Shown here: in pieces, positions 47,400 to 56,786 of the stretch
How the letters are laid out: each line of letters starts with the position of its first letter
Numbering within the stretch: the stretch's first letter is position 1
Assembly (NCBI RefSeq): GCF_902729355.1
Contig: NZ_CACVCC010000016.1
Span: 1 to 56,872, forward strand
Reading direction: 5' to 3'
Source: Streptococcus sp. S784/96/1
Lineage (GTDB): Bacteria; Bacillota; Bacilli; Lactobacillales; Streptococcaceae
DNA: 56,872 bases
Translations under genes and position numbers: made by a program
The notes under the pieces: generated by a model
The model's input: the letters and a program-made list of their open reading frames with translations, nothing else
Database searches by the model: none
What the model was told of the DNA's origin: nothing

Positions 47400-48214
47400 T
47401 GATTCGATTTTTGATTTTAGCTGGGTATTTTGAGATGTCCATGTATCTTTACTTATCTGGAAAACTTGACCAATATATCAATATTCATTACACTTATCTG
47501 GCCTATATTTCTATGGTGCTCTCGCTAATTCTTGCTATCGTTCAACTGGTGATTTGGGTGAAAAACCTTAAGGTGCACAGCCATTTGTCTGGGAAAATAG
47601 CGGTGCTAACCAGTCCGATCATTTTGATGTTTCCCATCTTCGTTGCCCTGCTTGTCCCTACAGTAACCCTCGACGCAACTACTGTATCTGCCAAGGGCTA
47701 TAACTTCCCCTTGGCCGCTGGTTCGGACCCTGAAGTTGCCGAGCAAGAAGGTTCTGATATCCAGTATCTTAAACCAGATACCAGCCTCTATTTCACCGCG
47801 ACCAGCTACCAAAAGGAAATGCAGAAAGCTCTGGCGAAATACACTAAACACAACCTAGTAGAGATTACAACCGAAAATTACATGGAAGTGATGGAGCTCA
47901 TTTATCTCTATCCTGATGATTTTCTTGGAAAAAGCATTCGCTTTACAGGTTTTGTCTACAATGAACCTGAACATGAAGGACATCAATTTCTGTTCCGATT
48001 TGGCATTATCCACTGTATTGCAGACTCAGGCGTCTATGGTCTTTTGACCGCAGGGGGAACACAAACTTATCAAGACAATACTTGGATAACTGTCACAGGT
48101 CATCTAAAATTAGAATACAACCAACAACTAGAACAAAACCTTCCAGTCCTCCAAATCGAAAATGAAAAACAGGTCAACCAACCTGATAATCCTTATGTTT
48201 ATCGTGTGTTTTAA
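47399..48214 (+). CDS. TIGR03943-type membrane protein (YcgQ-like), permease partner
   Basis: A 271-residue protein. Three hydrophobic segments lie in the first about 105 residues, followed by an extracytoplasmic domain. The C-terminal half contains RFTGFVYNEPEHEGHQFLFRFGIIHCIADSGVYGLL in an OB-like fold, typical of TIGR03943 proteins encoded after DUF318 permeases. The ATG at 47399 overlaps the permease stop (TAATG); a GTG or ATG further upstream is unnecessary. Role: partner of the permease, mechanism unknown. Confidence 0.82.
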   Translation: MIRFLILAGYFEMSMYLYLSGKLDQYINIHYTYLAYISMVLSLILAIVQLVIWVKNLKVHSHLSGKIAVLTSPIILMFPIFVALLVPTVTLDATTVSAKGYNFPLAAGSDPEVAEQEGSDIQYLKPDTSLYFTATSYQKEMQKALAKYTKHNLVEITTENYMEVMELIYLYPDDFLGKSIRFTGFVYNEPEHEGHQFLFRFGIIHCIADSGVYGLLTAGGTQTYQDNTWITVTGHLKLEYNQQLEQNLPVLQIENEKQVNQPDNPYVYRVF

Positions 48215-48226
48215 GGAAAGAATTTT

Positions 48227-48373
48227 ATGGATGTTATAACACTTTTTAAGAAATTACTTCCTGCCATTATCGGCTTGTCACCATGTTATCTTACCCAATA
48301 TGCGTTGGCAGACAAGACCTCTCATCCAAGACTTAAAACAATCCTAATTTATCTACTATTGCCCATATATTGA
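48227..48373 (+). CDS. Small hydrophobic ORF, 48 residues
   Basis: ATG at 48227 with AAGGAAAG seven bases upstream, 12 bases after the TIGR03943 gene. The product has two hydrophobic stretches (about 9-22 and 38-47) and contains SPCYLTQYALADKTSHPRL. It may be a real last gene of the operon or the start of a truncated one. A terminator follows within 10 bases of the stop. Confidence 0.45.
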   Translation: MDVITLFKKLLPAIIGLSPCYLTQYALADKTSHPRLKTILIYLLLPIY

Positions 48374-48381
48374 ACAGATAA

Positions 48382-48409
48382 AAAACAGCCTCGCAATTGA
48401 GGCTGTTTT
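48382..48409. terminator. Bidirectional terminator between permease operon and metG
   Basis: AAAACAGCCTC (48382-48392) and GAGGCTGTTTT (48399-48409) form a perfect 11-bp stem with a 6-base loop and T-rich flanks on both strands, between convergent genes. Confidence 0.88.
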
Positions 48410-48420
48410 CAATGTACTTT

Positions 48421-50481
48421 CTACCCAATCACGCTTCCATTTGGAACACTTGGATCAACTGTTAAGACTGTTAACTTACCATCATGTTCTGCTGAGAGAA
48501 TCATGCCTTGGCTGATGTATTTTTTCATCATTTTGCGTGGTTTGAGGTTGGCAACGATTTGAAGTTTTTTGCCGACCAATTCTTGTTCATTTGGATAGAA
48601 TTCGGCAATGCCTGACAGGATTTGGCGGTCTTCTCCATCGCCTGCGTCTAAGCGGAAGCAGAGAAGTTTATCAGAACCTTCTACTTTTGAGACTTCCTTA
48701 ACTTCTGCGACACGGATTTCTACTGCATCGAAGGTTTCAAATTTAACCTCATCCTTAGATAATTTCAATTCGACTTCTTCTGGGTTCCATTCTTTTTCAG
48801 CAGCTGGTTTGCCTGCTGCCATTTGTTCTTTGATATAAGCAATTTCTTCTTCCATGTCAAGACGCGGGAAGATTGGTGTTCCTTTAGCAACGACTGTCAC
48901 ACCTGTTGGTAGACCAGACAATTCAAGGTTTTCAAGGTCAAACTCACTACCTAGTCCAAGTTGTTCCATGATGGCATTTGAGGTTTCCATCATAAATGGT
49001 TGAATGAGGTGAGCCACCATGCGCAGACTAGCTGCTAAGTGAGCCATAACAGCAGCTAACTGCTCTTTGTCTCCATCTTCTTTTGCGAGTACCCACGGAG
49101 CTGTTTCATCAATGTACTTGTTGGTACGAGAAATAATGTTCCAAACAGCTTCCAAGGCACGAGGGTAGTCAACCGCATCCATGTTTTTATGATAGGCTAC
49201 TAGATTTTCTGCAACAACTGCTGCCAAATCAGCATCAAATTCAGTTGACTGTGCAAAGGCTGGAATGGCACCGCCAAAATATTTGTTAATCATGGCAACC
49301 GTACGGTTGAGGAGATTGCCAAGGTCATTAGCTAATTCATAGTTGATACGACCTACGTAGTCTTCTGGTGTGAAAGTACCATCAGAACCGACTGGCAATG
49401 AACGCATGAGGTAATAGCGAAGTGGATCCAGGCCGAAACGTTCTACCAACATTTCTGGGTAAACAACGTTACCTTTAGATTTAGACATTTTACCATCTTG
49501 CATGACAAACCAACCATGGGCAATGAGACGGTTTGGCAATGGCAAGTCAAGCGCCATCAAGATAATTGGCCAGTAAATGCTGTGGAATCGTAAAATATCT
49601 TTCGCAATCATATGATTAACTTCTGATGCCACTTGAAATTCCCAAGTTTTACCAGTTTCATCTGTCCATGATTTTGTGACAGTATTACCTAGCCAAAACT
49701 TGTCAAAGTTCTCACTATCAGCTTGCCCATAACCAAGAGCTGTCGCATAGTTGAGTAAAGCATCAATCCAAACGTAAACCACGTGTTTTGGATTTGATGG
49801 AACTGGAACTCCCCATGTAAAGGTTGTACGTGACACAGCCAAATCTTCCAACCCTGGCTCGATAAAGTTTTTCAACATCTCATTCATACGAGAATTTGGG
49901 CTGATAAAATCTGGATGAGCTTTAAAGAAAGCTTCTAAATGTTTTTGGTACTTGCTAAGTTTAAAGAAATACGATTCCTCTGTAACTAACTCAACTGCGT
50001 GTCCAGATGGGGCTACACCACCGATGACATTTCCATTTTCGTCACGATAGACTTCTGCTAACTGGCTTTCGGTGAAAAATTCCTCGTCCGATACAGAATA
50101 CCAACCTGAGTATTCACCAAGGTAAATATCACCCTGCGCTAGCAATTTTTCAAAAGCAGCAGCGACAACAGCCTCATGGTAATCGTCAGTTGTGCGGATA
50201 AATTGGTCATAGCTAATGCCCAAAAGTTCCCACAGCGCTTTAACCCCAACAGCCATACCATCCACATATTCTTGTGGTGATAATCCTGCTTCTTCAGCTT
50301 TTGTTTGAATCTTTTGACCATGCTCGTCAAGACCTGTGAGATAAAAAACATCCTTGTTCATCATGCGCTTGTAACGTGCCAAAACATCACAGGCAATAGT
50401 TGTCGTAGCGTTACCGATATGCAATTTACCAGATGGGTAATAAATCGGTGTTGTAATGTAAAATGAGTTGTTTTCTGTCAT
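48421..50481 (-). CDS. metG: Methionyl-tRNA synthetase
   Basis: A 686-residue class I synthetase. HIGH signature [17 protein letters not shown] in [11 protein letters not shown], anticodon-binding helical domain and a C-terminal tRNA-binding OB domain (about 580-686; [27 protein letters not shown]). Zinc-knuckle cysteines are absent, as in the MetRS2 type common in Firmicutes. AAAGGATTTAGAAA lies before the ATG. Probably a single-gene transcript between pepV and the bidirectional terminator. Confidence 0.96.
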   Translation of the reverse strand: MTENNSFYITTPIYYPSGKLHIGNATTTIACDVLARYKRMMNKDVFYLTGLDEHGQKIQTKAEEAGLSPQEYVDGMAVGVKALWELLGISYDQFIRTTDDYHEAVVAAAFEKLLAQGDIYLGEYSGWYSVSDEEFFTESQLAEVYRDENGNVIGGVAPSGHAVELVTEESYFFKLSKYQKHLEAFFKAHPDFISPNSRMNEMLKNFIEPGLEDLAVSRTTFTWGVPVPSNPKHVVYVWIDALLNYATALGYGQADSENFDKFWLGNTVTKSWTDETGKTWEFQVASEVNHMIAKDILRFHSIYWPIILMALDLPLPNRLIAHGWFVMQDGKMSKSKGNVVYPEMLVERFGLDPLRYYLMRSLPVGSDGTFTPEDYVGRINYELANDLGNLLNRTVAMINKYFGGAIPAFAQSTEFDADLAAVVAENLVAYHKNMDAVDYPRALEAVWNIISRTNKYIDETAPWVLAKEDGDKEQLAAVMAHLAASLRMVAHLIQPFMMETSNAIMEQLGLGSEFDLENLELSGLPTGVTVVAKGTPIFPRLDMEEEIAYIKEQMAAGKPAAEKEWNPEEVELKLSKDEVKFETFDAVEIRVAEVKEVSKVEGSDKLLCFRLDAGDGEDRQILSGIAEFYPNEQELVGKKLQIVANLKPRKMMKKYISQGMILSAEHDGKLTVLTVDPSVPNGSVIG

Positions 50482-50587
50482 TTTCTAAATCCTTTCAAGG
50501 CTAATGAAACCTGATTTTTGGACTAGCTATAAAAATTTTTTATAGTTTCTAATCAATTGGTATTATACCATTTTTTTAAGTTAAAAA

Positions 50588-50605
50588 AAACTCCCAAATG
50601 GGGAG
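50588..50605 (-). terminator. Terminator of pepV
   Basis: On the minus strand CTCCCCATTTGGGAG (50591-50605) forms a short GC stem followed by TTTTTTTT. It lies 10 bases after the pepV stop. Confidence 0.75.
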
Positions 50606-50614
50606 CGTTAATTG

Positions 50615-51949
50615 TTACTCACAAGCCAAACGATATACTGCTTCTGCGTAGATGTCCATGGCCTTGTAGATATCTGATAAAGCTAGATGTTCATTTTCTT
50701 GGTGTTCGGTCTTGTCTGAGTCTGGGAAACACGCGCCAAAGGCAACACAATTTGGCATGGTACGGGCAAAGGTTGCACCTCCTGATGCTTTGGCTGGGGT
50801 CATGTCCCCTGTCTTATCTTGATAAACAGACATGAGGGTGCTTACCAATTCACTATCTTGAGGGACATAAAGCGGATCTAAATAATCGTGTTCAACATAG
50901 GTTAGACCGTAGTCACTTGCTACTTCTTTCAACTCCGCCACTAATTGCTCAACGTCAGCAAGAACTGGAATCCGTAAATCTAAGCGAATTTCCGAAAACT
51001 CATTGGTAATGGTTAAGCCAGCTATATTAAAGGATAAATGGCCTGATTCTTCATCCCAGATGTTACCAAGTAGTTGAGCACCCGTTGCGTCTTCACCAAC
51101 GCCTTTTACGATAAAGTCTAAAGCGGGATGCTCAACTAATTCTGTCAAGCCTTTGGCTAATCTCACAATAGCATTGATCCCAAGGGGAGCGTCCTTAGTA
51201 TGCTTGGCAAGTCCAAAAACGGTAACAGCATCAGCTTTTTCCTCAAAAGCAAAGCCAAGAGAAGTCAGAATTGGAACTAAATCAGATGTTAAGTGACCTT
51301 GATAGGTTGCCTTAGCTGGAACAACGTTGTAAGCCTCACCAGCTTCGAGTGACAGGTCCTTGCTTCCTGGTCCAAGGAGACGAGCCTGTAAGAGCCCCTT
51401 TTCAACGTAGATGACTGGGAATGTTGCATCAGGCGCAAAGCCCATGGTAGCCTGTTCTTCTTTCTCAGTAAAAGAACGAAGACAACGCCACAAGGTCTCC
51501 TCATCTGTCCCAAAGATAAAACGAATCCGTTTCGTCAATTTTTCACCACTGTCCATCAGAGCTTTGACCGCAAAGAGTGCCGCCATTGACGGGCCTTTAT
51601 CATCTTGAACACCACGACCATAGAGATTACCATCTCTGATAACAGCTTCAAAAGGATTGCTGTCCCATTTACTCAAATCTCCCTCTGGAACAACATCCAA
51701 GTGACAAAGAATAGCTAGTAAGTCGCTACCTTCCCCAATCTCTGCGTAGCCGTAATAACCGTCTGGGTCTCTATAAGTTTTAAACCCTAATTCGCTACAA
51801 AGGGTTAAAGTATCTGTCAGTACATCAGATATCGCCTGACCAAACGGCGTTCCATTCTCACCTTCATGGCATACGGACGGAAAAGCAACTAAGCGCTGGA
51901 TGGCTGAAATAATTTGCTCTTTATGAAATTCTTGAATAAATACTTTCAT
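50615..51949 (-). CDS. pepV: M20 dipeptidase PepV
   Basis: A 444-residue zinc peptidase of the PepV/Sapep type, hydrolysing dipeptides and N-terminal amino acids in the cytoplasm. Metal-binding motifs are LCHLDVVPEGD, GRGVQDDKGP and FGTDEET with the catalytic Glu pair. The lid domain lies in the middle. The ATG at 51949 (MKVFIQEFHKEQII) with GGAAGAG upstream is preferred; an ATG at 51973 would add eight residues and lacks a ribosome binding site. Confidence 0.92.
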   Translation of the reverse strand: MKVFIQEFHKEQIISAIQRLVAFPSVCHEGENGTPFGQAISDVLTDTLTLCSELGFKTYRDPDGYYGYAEIGEGSDLLAILCHLDVVPEGDLSKWDSNPFEAVIRDGNLYGRGVQDDKGPSMAALFAVKALMDSGEKLTKRIRFIFGTDEETLWRCLRSFTEKEEQATMGFAPDATFPVIYVEKGLLQARLLGPGSKDLSLEAGEAYNVVPAKATYQGHLTSDLVPILTSLGFAFEEKADAVTVFGLAKHTKDAPLGINAIVRLAKGLTELVEHPALDFIVKGVGEDATGAQLLGNIWDEESGHLSFNIAGLTITNEFSEIRLDLRIPVLADVEQLVAELKEVASDYGLTYVEHDYLDPLYVPQDSELVSTLMSVYQDKTGDMTPAKASGGATFARTMPNCVAFGACFPDSDKTEHQENEHLALSDIYKAMDIYAEAVYRLACE

Positions 51950-52060
51950 CTTGATAGTCTCTTCCTTCAACATTATTAATTTATATAATATGACAATTTT
52001 AATGTATTTATATCAATGATTAGTTAATCGTAATTATTTTACAGTTGAAACTTTCCAATA

Positions 52061-52069
52061 TGATATAAT
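52061..52069 (+). promoter_or_regulatory. Extended -10 promoter of tehB-like gene
   Basis: TGATATAAT (hexamer 52064-52069) lies 28 bases before the ATG. No consensus -35 at standard spacing. Confidence 0.6.
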
Positions 52070-52096
52070 GGACGAAATAACTCTAGAGAGGTCACT

Positions 52097-53005
52097 ATGA
52101 GAGTAACTTATGAACAACTAATGTGCTACAAAAGCAATCCCATTTGGACTGCTGAAACCATGCCTGACACCATCAAAGTACGCCACAATACAAAAATTGG
52201 AACTTATGGTAAACTAACCGTTCTAAAAGGAGCGCTCTGCTTTTTCGAGATGGATGAGAAGGAACAGATTTTAGCTGAACATGTATTCACTTCAGACTCT
52301 GAAATCCCCTTTGTTGAACCACAAGCCTGGCATAAAGTTGCTGCTGCAAGTGATGACTTGGAATTCCGTTTAGATTTTTACTGCAAGCCCGAAGACTACT
52401 TGTCAAAAAAACATGGATGGACTAGAACACACTCAGAGGTCATTGAAGCAGCTCCGCTATTTGGCACTAACTCAAAAATTCTTGATTTAGGCTCTGGTCA
52501 AGGACGTAACTCGCTTTATCTTAGCATGCTCGGTCATGATGTCACCTCTGTAGATGCAAATGGGCAAAGCCTTGTTATGCTAGAAAATATGGCTATTGAA
52601 GAAGATATTCCATCCAAGATTGATTGGTATGATATTAACGAAGCTAACCTTACTGACATCTATGATGCCATCATTTCAACAGTTGTCTTCATGTTCTTAG
52701 ACCGTCAAGCTGTGCCTGAAATTATCTTCGATATGCAGGCCCATACTAAAGTTGGAGGTTATAATCTTATTGTCTGTGCTATGGATACCCAAAAACATCC
52801 CTGTCCAATGCCTTTTTCATTTACTTTTAAAGAAAATGAGCTTCGCCATTACTACCAAGATTGGGAATTAATTAAATACAATGAAAACCTTGGGGAATTG
52901 CATAAAACTGATGAAAATGGAACTCGCCTCAAAATGCAGTTTGTTACCATGTTAGCTAAAAAAATAAAGAAGCAAGAAAAATTCAACTCTCAGTCCTTCT
53001 TTTAA
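52097..53005 (+). CDS. tehB: TehB-like SAM-dependent methyltransferase
   Basis: A 302-residue fusion protein. The N-terminal small beta domain (about 1-95, DUF1971-like) is followed by a TehB methyltransferase (about 100-290). The SAM-binding motif is ILDLGSGQGRNSLYLSMLGHDVTSVD. Long-form TehB proteins of streptococci and Haemophilus have this layout and can protect against tellurite and oxidants. AGAGAGGTCACT lies before the ATG. Monocistronic, ended by a bidirectional terminator. Confidence 0.88.
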   Translation: MRVTYEQLMCYKSNPIWTAETMPDTIKVRHNTKIGTYGKLTVLKGALCFFEMDEKEQILAEHVFTSDSEIPFVEPQAWHKVAAASDDLEFRLDFYCKPEDYLSKKHGWTRTHSEVIEAAPLFGTNSKILDLGSGQGRNSLYLSMLGHDVTSVDANGQSLVMLENMAIEEDIPSKIDWYDINEANLTDIYDAIISTVVFMFLDRQAVPEIIFDMQAHTKVGGYNLIVCAMDTQKHPCPMPFSFTFKENELRHYYQDWELIKYNENLGELHKTDENGTRLKMQFVTMLAKKIKKQEKFNSQSFF

Positions 53006-53019
53006 ATATGAATAATCTA

Positions 53020-53069
53020 AAAAGGCATTAAATGAGCGTTTGTTATCATCTCGCCACTCAATGCCTTTT
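53020..53069. terminator. Bidirectional terminator
   Basis: AAAAGGCATT (53020-53029) pairs exactly with AATGCCTTTT (53060-53069); inner bases AAATGAGCG and CGCCACTC can extend the stem partly. It sits between the convergent tehB-like gene and the 556-residue membrane protein gene. Confidence 0.7.
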
Positions 53070-53089
53070 ACTGTTTTCTAGATTCTCTA

Positions 53090-54760
53090 TTATTCAGTTG
53101 GTTTTAAAGTAAGATTAGTGAGATAATTATCTTTACTAAGTTCTCCTGCAAACTGATCGCCAACTTTGATAAATGGTAGATTATCTGGTGTAGTTGTACT
53201 TGCTTTAACCTTATAAATGGTTTCGCCAGATTGTAGATAGTAAATAGTGGTTCCGTTAATAGTCTGAACCGCCAAAGCTTCTACCATCCCTGAAATACTA
53301 CTTTTCTTAGTGGTGCTACCGTTTGTTCCAACACCTGATAGAACTCCTGTATCAGCATCTGTAAATTGAGCGATAAGACTGGCAATATCATTATTAACGG
53401 TTACTTGTTGATAATCTTCAGCATCGACAAGGGCATAGGATTTCACAAGCCCAGCATCATCTTTTAGTGATACTAGATAAAAAGCTTTGCCATTTAACTT
53501 TACTAAAGAAGGAGCTGTCGCACTGTAATTCTTTTCCTGAACCTCACCTTCTGCGGACTCTTGCGCTGCTGACTCTGTAGCTGAAGCAAGTTTATAGTTA
53601 ACAATCTCACGTGTGCGCATATTAACTAAGATAAATCCTAGATTTGAAGAATCAGCTGTTGCTGAGGTAATTCCTGTGTAAAGATAGATGTCACTACCAA
53701 TACTAATGTAATTGTAAATATCTGTTGTTTCTTTCACTCCAGTCTGGCTAAATACCGTATTCCAAAAACCTTTTTGGTAAGTATAATAGTCATCGATGCG
53801 TGTAATCACATTATTAGCCGAAAAGACACGGTCAACCCAATTAGGGATATCTGCCAATCCATATTCCTTGGTTTCACCTGTTACGGCATTTAGTAGCACA
53901 ACACCTTTTGGATCGTTTGCACTAAGCATGAATTTGGGCTCATAAATAGTGGCTACATAATAAGGATTTCCTTCATCATCAACTTCAAAAGACGGATCTC
54001 CGAAAATCGTAAATGGATAGCGCAAGCGCAAGTGACGCATTGTGTCATTAAAGAAATATTCAGAGTCAGAATACTTCATTCCCTGATCAAGTTTTGCCAA
54101 CTCCGCCTTACCTGTTGTTTGATTAACTTTGACATAATAACCGATACCCTCATTATGATTGCTCAGCCATTTCCAAAAACTTTTATATTCAAGCGGAGAC
54201 ACACGATAGGGTTGCTCACCGATTGTAATCTGACGATAATCATCTGAAATACCAAATTGAGACACTTTATCAATAGTTCCTAAGTAAGTATCTCCAATTT
54301 TCTCAGCAGATGAACGGTCAAGCAGGGCTAATTTGGTAATATCCGTTTCTGGAAAATCTTCGATAAAATCTTTTTCAGTCACCGTAATGATATTAGCGTA
54401 GCTTTTTGCCCTAAAAATGCGTGAGTTAAAGAAACTTAGAACTGTCATCAAAAGAAAAATGATCGTCGCTAATGTTAAAGAAAATCCCAAAGGCTTTAGA
54501 TAACGTTTAAAATCAATGGTAACATCACGCGCCACACCATGGCGACCAACCTTGTTATTTTGCAACACCTTTTTTCCGGCGGAAATTGTGTTGATAGCAC
54601 TTAACAAGAAGAAAGCACCTGCCAACAACACCAAAACCCAAATCATGAAGAACCAGAATTCTGAACTCATCGGATTAATAGGCGGAAGGTAAATCCAGTA
54701 ACTTCCCAATAAAATCACTCCCCACAAAATCCAAACCGTCGATTGAAATCCCCTTTTCAT
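53090..54760 (-). CDS. Unrecognised membrane protein with large extracytoplasmic domain
   Basis: A 556-residue protein. Three transmembrane helices (about 8-26, 34-58 and 92-113) are followed by a region of about 440 residues without further hydrophobic segments. If the topology is N-in, the big domain is outside. It is rich in beta-type sequence (repeated YxVxxY-like stretches such as YYVATIYEPKFML and IYLYTGITSATA) and carries a low-complexity Ala/Glu/Ser stretch near 400-415. AGGAGGTGC lies before the ATG. No enzyme motif was identified. Confidence 0.8.
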   Translation of the reverse strand: MKRGFQSTVWILWGVILLGSYWIYLPPINPMSSEFWFFMIWVLVLLAGAFFLLSAINTISAGKKVLQNNKVGRHGVARDVTIDFKRYLKPLGFSLTLATIIFLLMTVLSFFNSRIFRAKSYANIITVTEKDFIEDFPETDITKLALLDRSSAEKIGDTYLGTIDKVSQFGISDDYRQITIGEQPYRVSPLEYKSFWKWLSNHNEGIGYYVKVNQTTGKAELAKLDQGMKYSDSEYFFNDTMRHLRLRYPFTIFGDPSFEVDDEGNPYYVATIYEPKFMLSANDPKGVVLLNAVTGETKEYGLADIPNWVDRVFSANNVITRIDDYYTYQKGFWNTVFSQTGVKETTDIYNYISIGSDIYLYTGITSATADSSNLGFILVNMRTREIVNYKLASATESAAQESAEGEVQEKNYSATAPSLVKLNGKAFYLVSLKDDAGLVKSYALVDAEDYQQVTVNNDIASLIAQFTDADTGVLSGVGTNGSTTKKSSISGMVEALAVQTINGTTIYYLQSGETIYKVKASTTTPDNLPFIKVGDQFAGELSKDNYLTNLTLKPTE

Positions 54761-54938
54761 GGTAGCACCTCCTATAACTTTGATTTTATTATATCATATC
54801 TCTAATACAAGTAAAGCATTTACCTTTTTCTTTGTCTAGGCAACTTCTTCTGCACGATTTTTGACTAAATCAACAACCTGTATAATACTTTTCAAAACAG
54901 GCATTTGATTTTCAAATTAGGAGTTAAATGGGATTGTA

Positions 54939-55392
54939 TCACTTCACAAAACCTCGTTTATACTTGATATGGCTAGTAATATTCTTTTCCTCATCTTTAT
55001 CATCCCTTCCCATGGATAGTAAAAATTGCTCTCATTTTTAAAATAGACATGAATGCCAACATACTCATCTTTATCACGAAGATACCAATTTTTCAAACCA
55101 TATTCTTCTCGCCAGTCATCTAAACGCTCCAGAACTTGGCCAATTTCTTCAGAAGTTAAAATCATGCGTGCGCCAAAAATATTGTTTAAAATAGAATTGA
55201 TTGAGTAACCTTCTTCTCTGTCTTTAAAACGTTCAATCTTATCTAAGATCAAATCGGCTCAGTTGGAATTTTGGCAAAGGTATGTTTTAAATTAATTTTT
55301 TCCACCTTACCTGTTTCAAAATAGTCTTTTGAAAACTCAAAATGTAAACGATTGATTTCACTAATCAAACATTCCACTTTTTCAATCATCAT
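54939..55392 (-). pseudogene. Broken RelA/SpoT-like (p)ppGpp synthetase-domain gene
   Basis: The frame starts at ATG 55392 with GGAGGACAA upstream (MMIEKVECLISEINRLHFEF...) and stops at TGA 55249-55251 after 47 residues. The reading continues in the -1 frame from about 55254 with features of a RelA/SpoT synthetase fold: RFKDREEGYSI, NNIFGARMIL (like DIxGxRxV), YVGIHVYFKN and YYPWE. Near 55010 the frame changes again: instead of running to the TGA after NEVL, the third frame encodes RDDKDEEKNITSHIKYKRG to a stop at 54939. Two frame breaks and a missing ExQI-type segment argue for a decayed gene. Domain assignment is by motif pattern only. Confidence 0.6.
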
Positions 55393-55638
55393 TTGTCCTC
55401 CAATCATTTTTCATTCCAGCAAAACTAGCCTGAATTTATTAACAGAAATCGGATAGCTATTCCTTTGATTTCTTTCGTTATACCATTTTTTACCAGCTTA
55501 TACTCGCATAATGACGCTTGGCTTACTCATATTGGTAAAACTTATTGCTAATAAATTCCTTAACAATAGCTTTTATAAAAAACCATCATCCACTCCCAAA
55601 AAACTCAAATCCCTAAAGTCGCGTAGATAGCTCATTTT

Positions 55639-55647
55639 TGATAAAAT
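55639..55647 (+). promoter_or_regulatory. Candidate extended -10 for exoA
   Basis: TGATAAAAT (hexamer 55642-55647) lies 33 bases before the exoA ATG. The 55393-55638 stretch upstream shows no gene. Confidence 0.4.
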
Positions 55648-55679
55648 ATAAAAAAGAAAACTAGAAAGAGAACCTTTAA

Positions 55680-56507
55680 ATGAAACTTATTTCTTGGAAT
55701 ATTGATTCCCTAAACGCAGCTTTGACTGGTACTTCTCCACGTAGCGAACTTTCACGCGCGGTACTTGATACCCTAGTCTTTGAAAATGCAGACATTATTG
55801 CTATTCAAGAGACCAAGCTCTCTGCAATTGGCCCAACTAAAAAGCACTTGGAAATCCTAGAGACTTATTTTCCTGATTATAAGAACGCTTGGCGTTCGTC
55901 AGTTGAGCCTGCGCGTAAAGGCTATGCTGGTACAATGTTTCTTTATAAACAAGATTTAAATCCCATCATCACTTTTCCAGAAATCGGTGCTCCAACTACA
56001 ATGGACTCTGAAGGCCGTATCATTACACTTGAATTTGACAACTATTTTGTCACTCAAGTTTATACTCCAAATGCTGGTGATGGACTAAAACGTTTGGAAG
56101 ACCGTCAAGTTTGGGACGATAAATACGCAGACTACCTAGCAGAGCTTGATAAACAAAAACCAGTCCTAGCAACTGGTGACTACAATGTCGCTCATAAAGA
56201 AATTGACTTGGCAAACCCAGCAAGTAACCGACAGTCACCAGGTTTTACTGATGAAGAGCGTCATGGATTTACCAATCTATTGGCAAAAGGCTTTACTGAC
56301 ACCTTCCGTCACCTTAACGGAGATGTTCCAAGCGCCTATACTTGGTGGGCACAGCGCAGTAAAACCTCTAAAATCAACAACACAGGCTGGAGAATTGACT
56401 ACTGGCTAACTTCCAATCGTGTAGCAGATAAGGTAACTAAATCAGATATGATTGACTCGGGTGCCCGTCAAGACCACACACCAATTGTATTAGAAATTGA
56501 TTTGTAA
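55680..56507 (+). CDS. exoA: Exodeoxyribonuclease III / AP endonuclease
   Basis: A 275-residue cytoplasmic DNA-repair nuclease that cuts at abasic sites. Motifs in order: KLISWNIDSLNA, IIAIQETKL (metal-binding Glu), VYTPNAGDGLKRL, TGDYNVAH (Asp/Asn active site), WRIDYWLTS and QDHTPIVLEI (catalytic His). The length matches streptococcal ExoA. GAAAGAGAACC lies before the ATG. Single gene on the plus strand. Confidence 0.96.
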   Translation: MKLISWNIDSLNAALTGTSPRSELSRAVLDTLVFENADIIAIQETKLSAIGPTKKHLEILETYFPDYKNAWRSSVEPARKGYAGTMFLYKQDLNPIITFPEIGAPTTMDSEGRIITLEFDNYFVTQVYTPNAGDGLKRLEDRQVWDDKYADYLAELDKQKPVLATGDYNVAHKEIDLANPASNRQSPGFTDEERHGFTNLLAKGFTDTFRHLNGDVPSAYTWWAQRSKTSKINNTGWRIDYWLTSNRVADKVTKSDMIDSGARQDHTPIVLEIDL

Positions 56508-56674
56508 TTAAAAAGATTGCTTCAAGATAAAACTCACAATTTTCATCTTCCCACGCAGAAGCTCTTTACATCCAACCTGTAAAATAGTAAACTACTGAGG
56601 TGCATAAAAACAAGGAATTTCCCTTGGACTGATTCGAAAACTTCCCAGAATAAAAAAACTAAGTGCCCTAAATT

Positions 56675-56693
56675 GCTGGTTTGTCCCAACCTC
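56675..56693. repeat. End of a fourth dispersed element (copy D), inverted
   Basis: The reverse complement reads GAGGTTGGGACAAACCAGC, matching the ends of the elements at 8009, 37093 and 43781. The other end, toward exoA, is not clear; 56508-56674 holds no gene and may be its body. Confidence 0.45.
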
Positions 56694-56786
56694 TTTGATA
56701 ATTGATTATTCACTTTTCTGGAACAAAAGAACCAAGCAAGATAACTGAACTGCTCCCTGTCAAGTGGACAATGAAATAATAAAAGA

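Noticed and set aside
54836..54904. 22-codon frame on the minus strand beginning MPVLKSIIQ
   Set aside because: Too short and without a ribosome binding site. It could be a gene remnant but cannot be supported.
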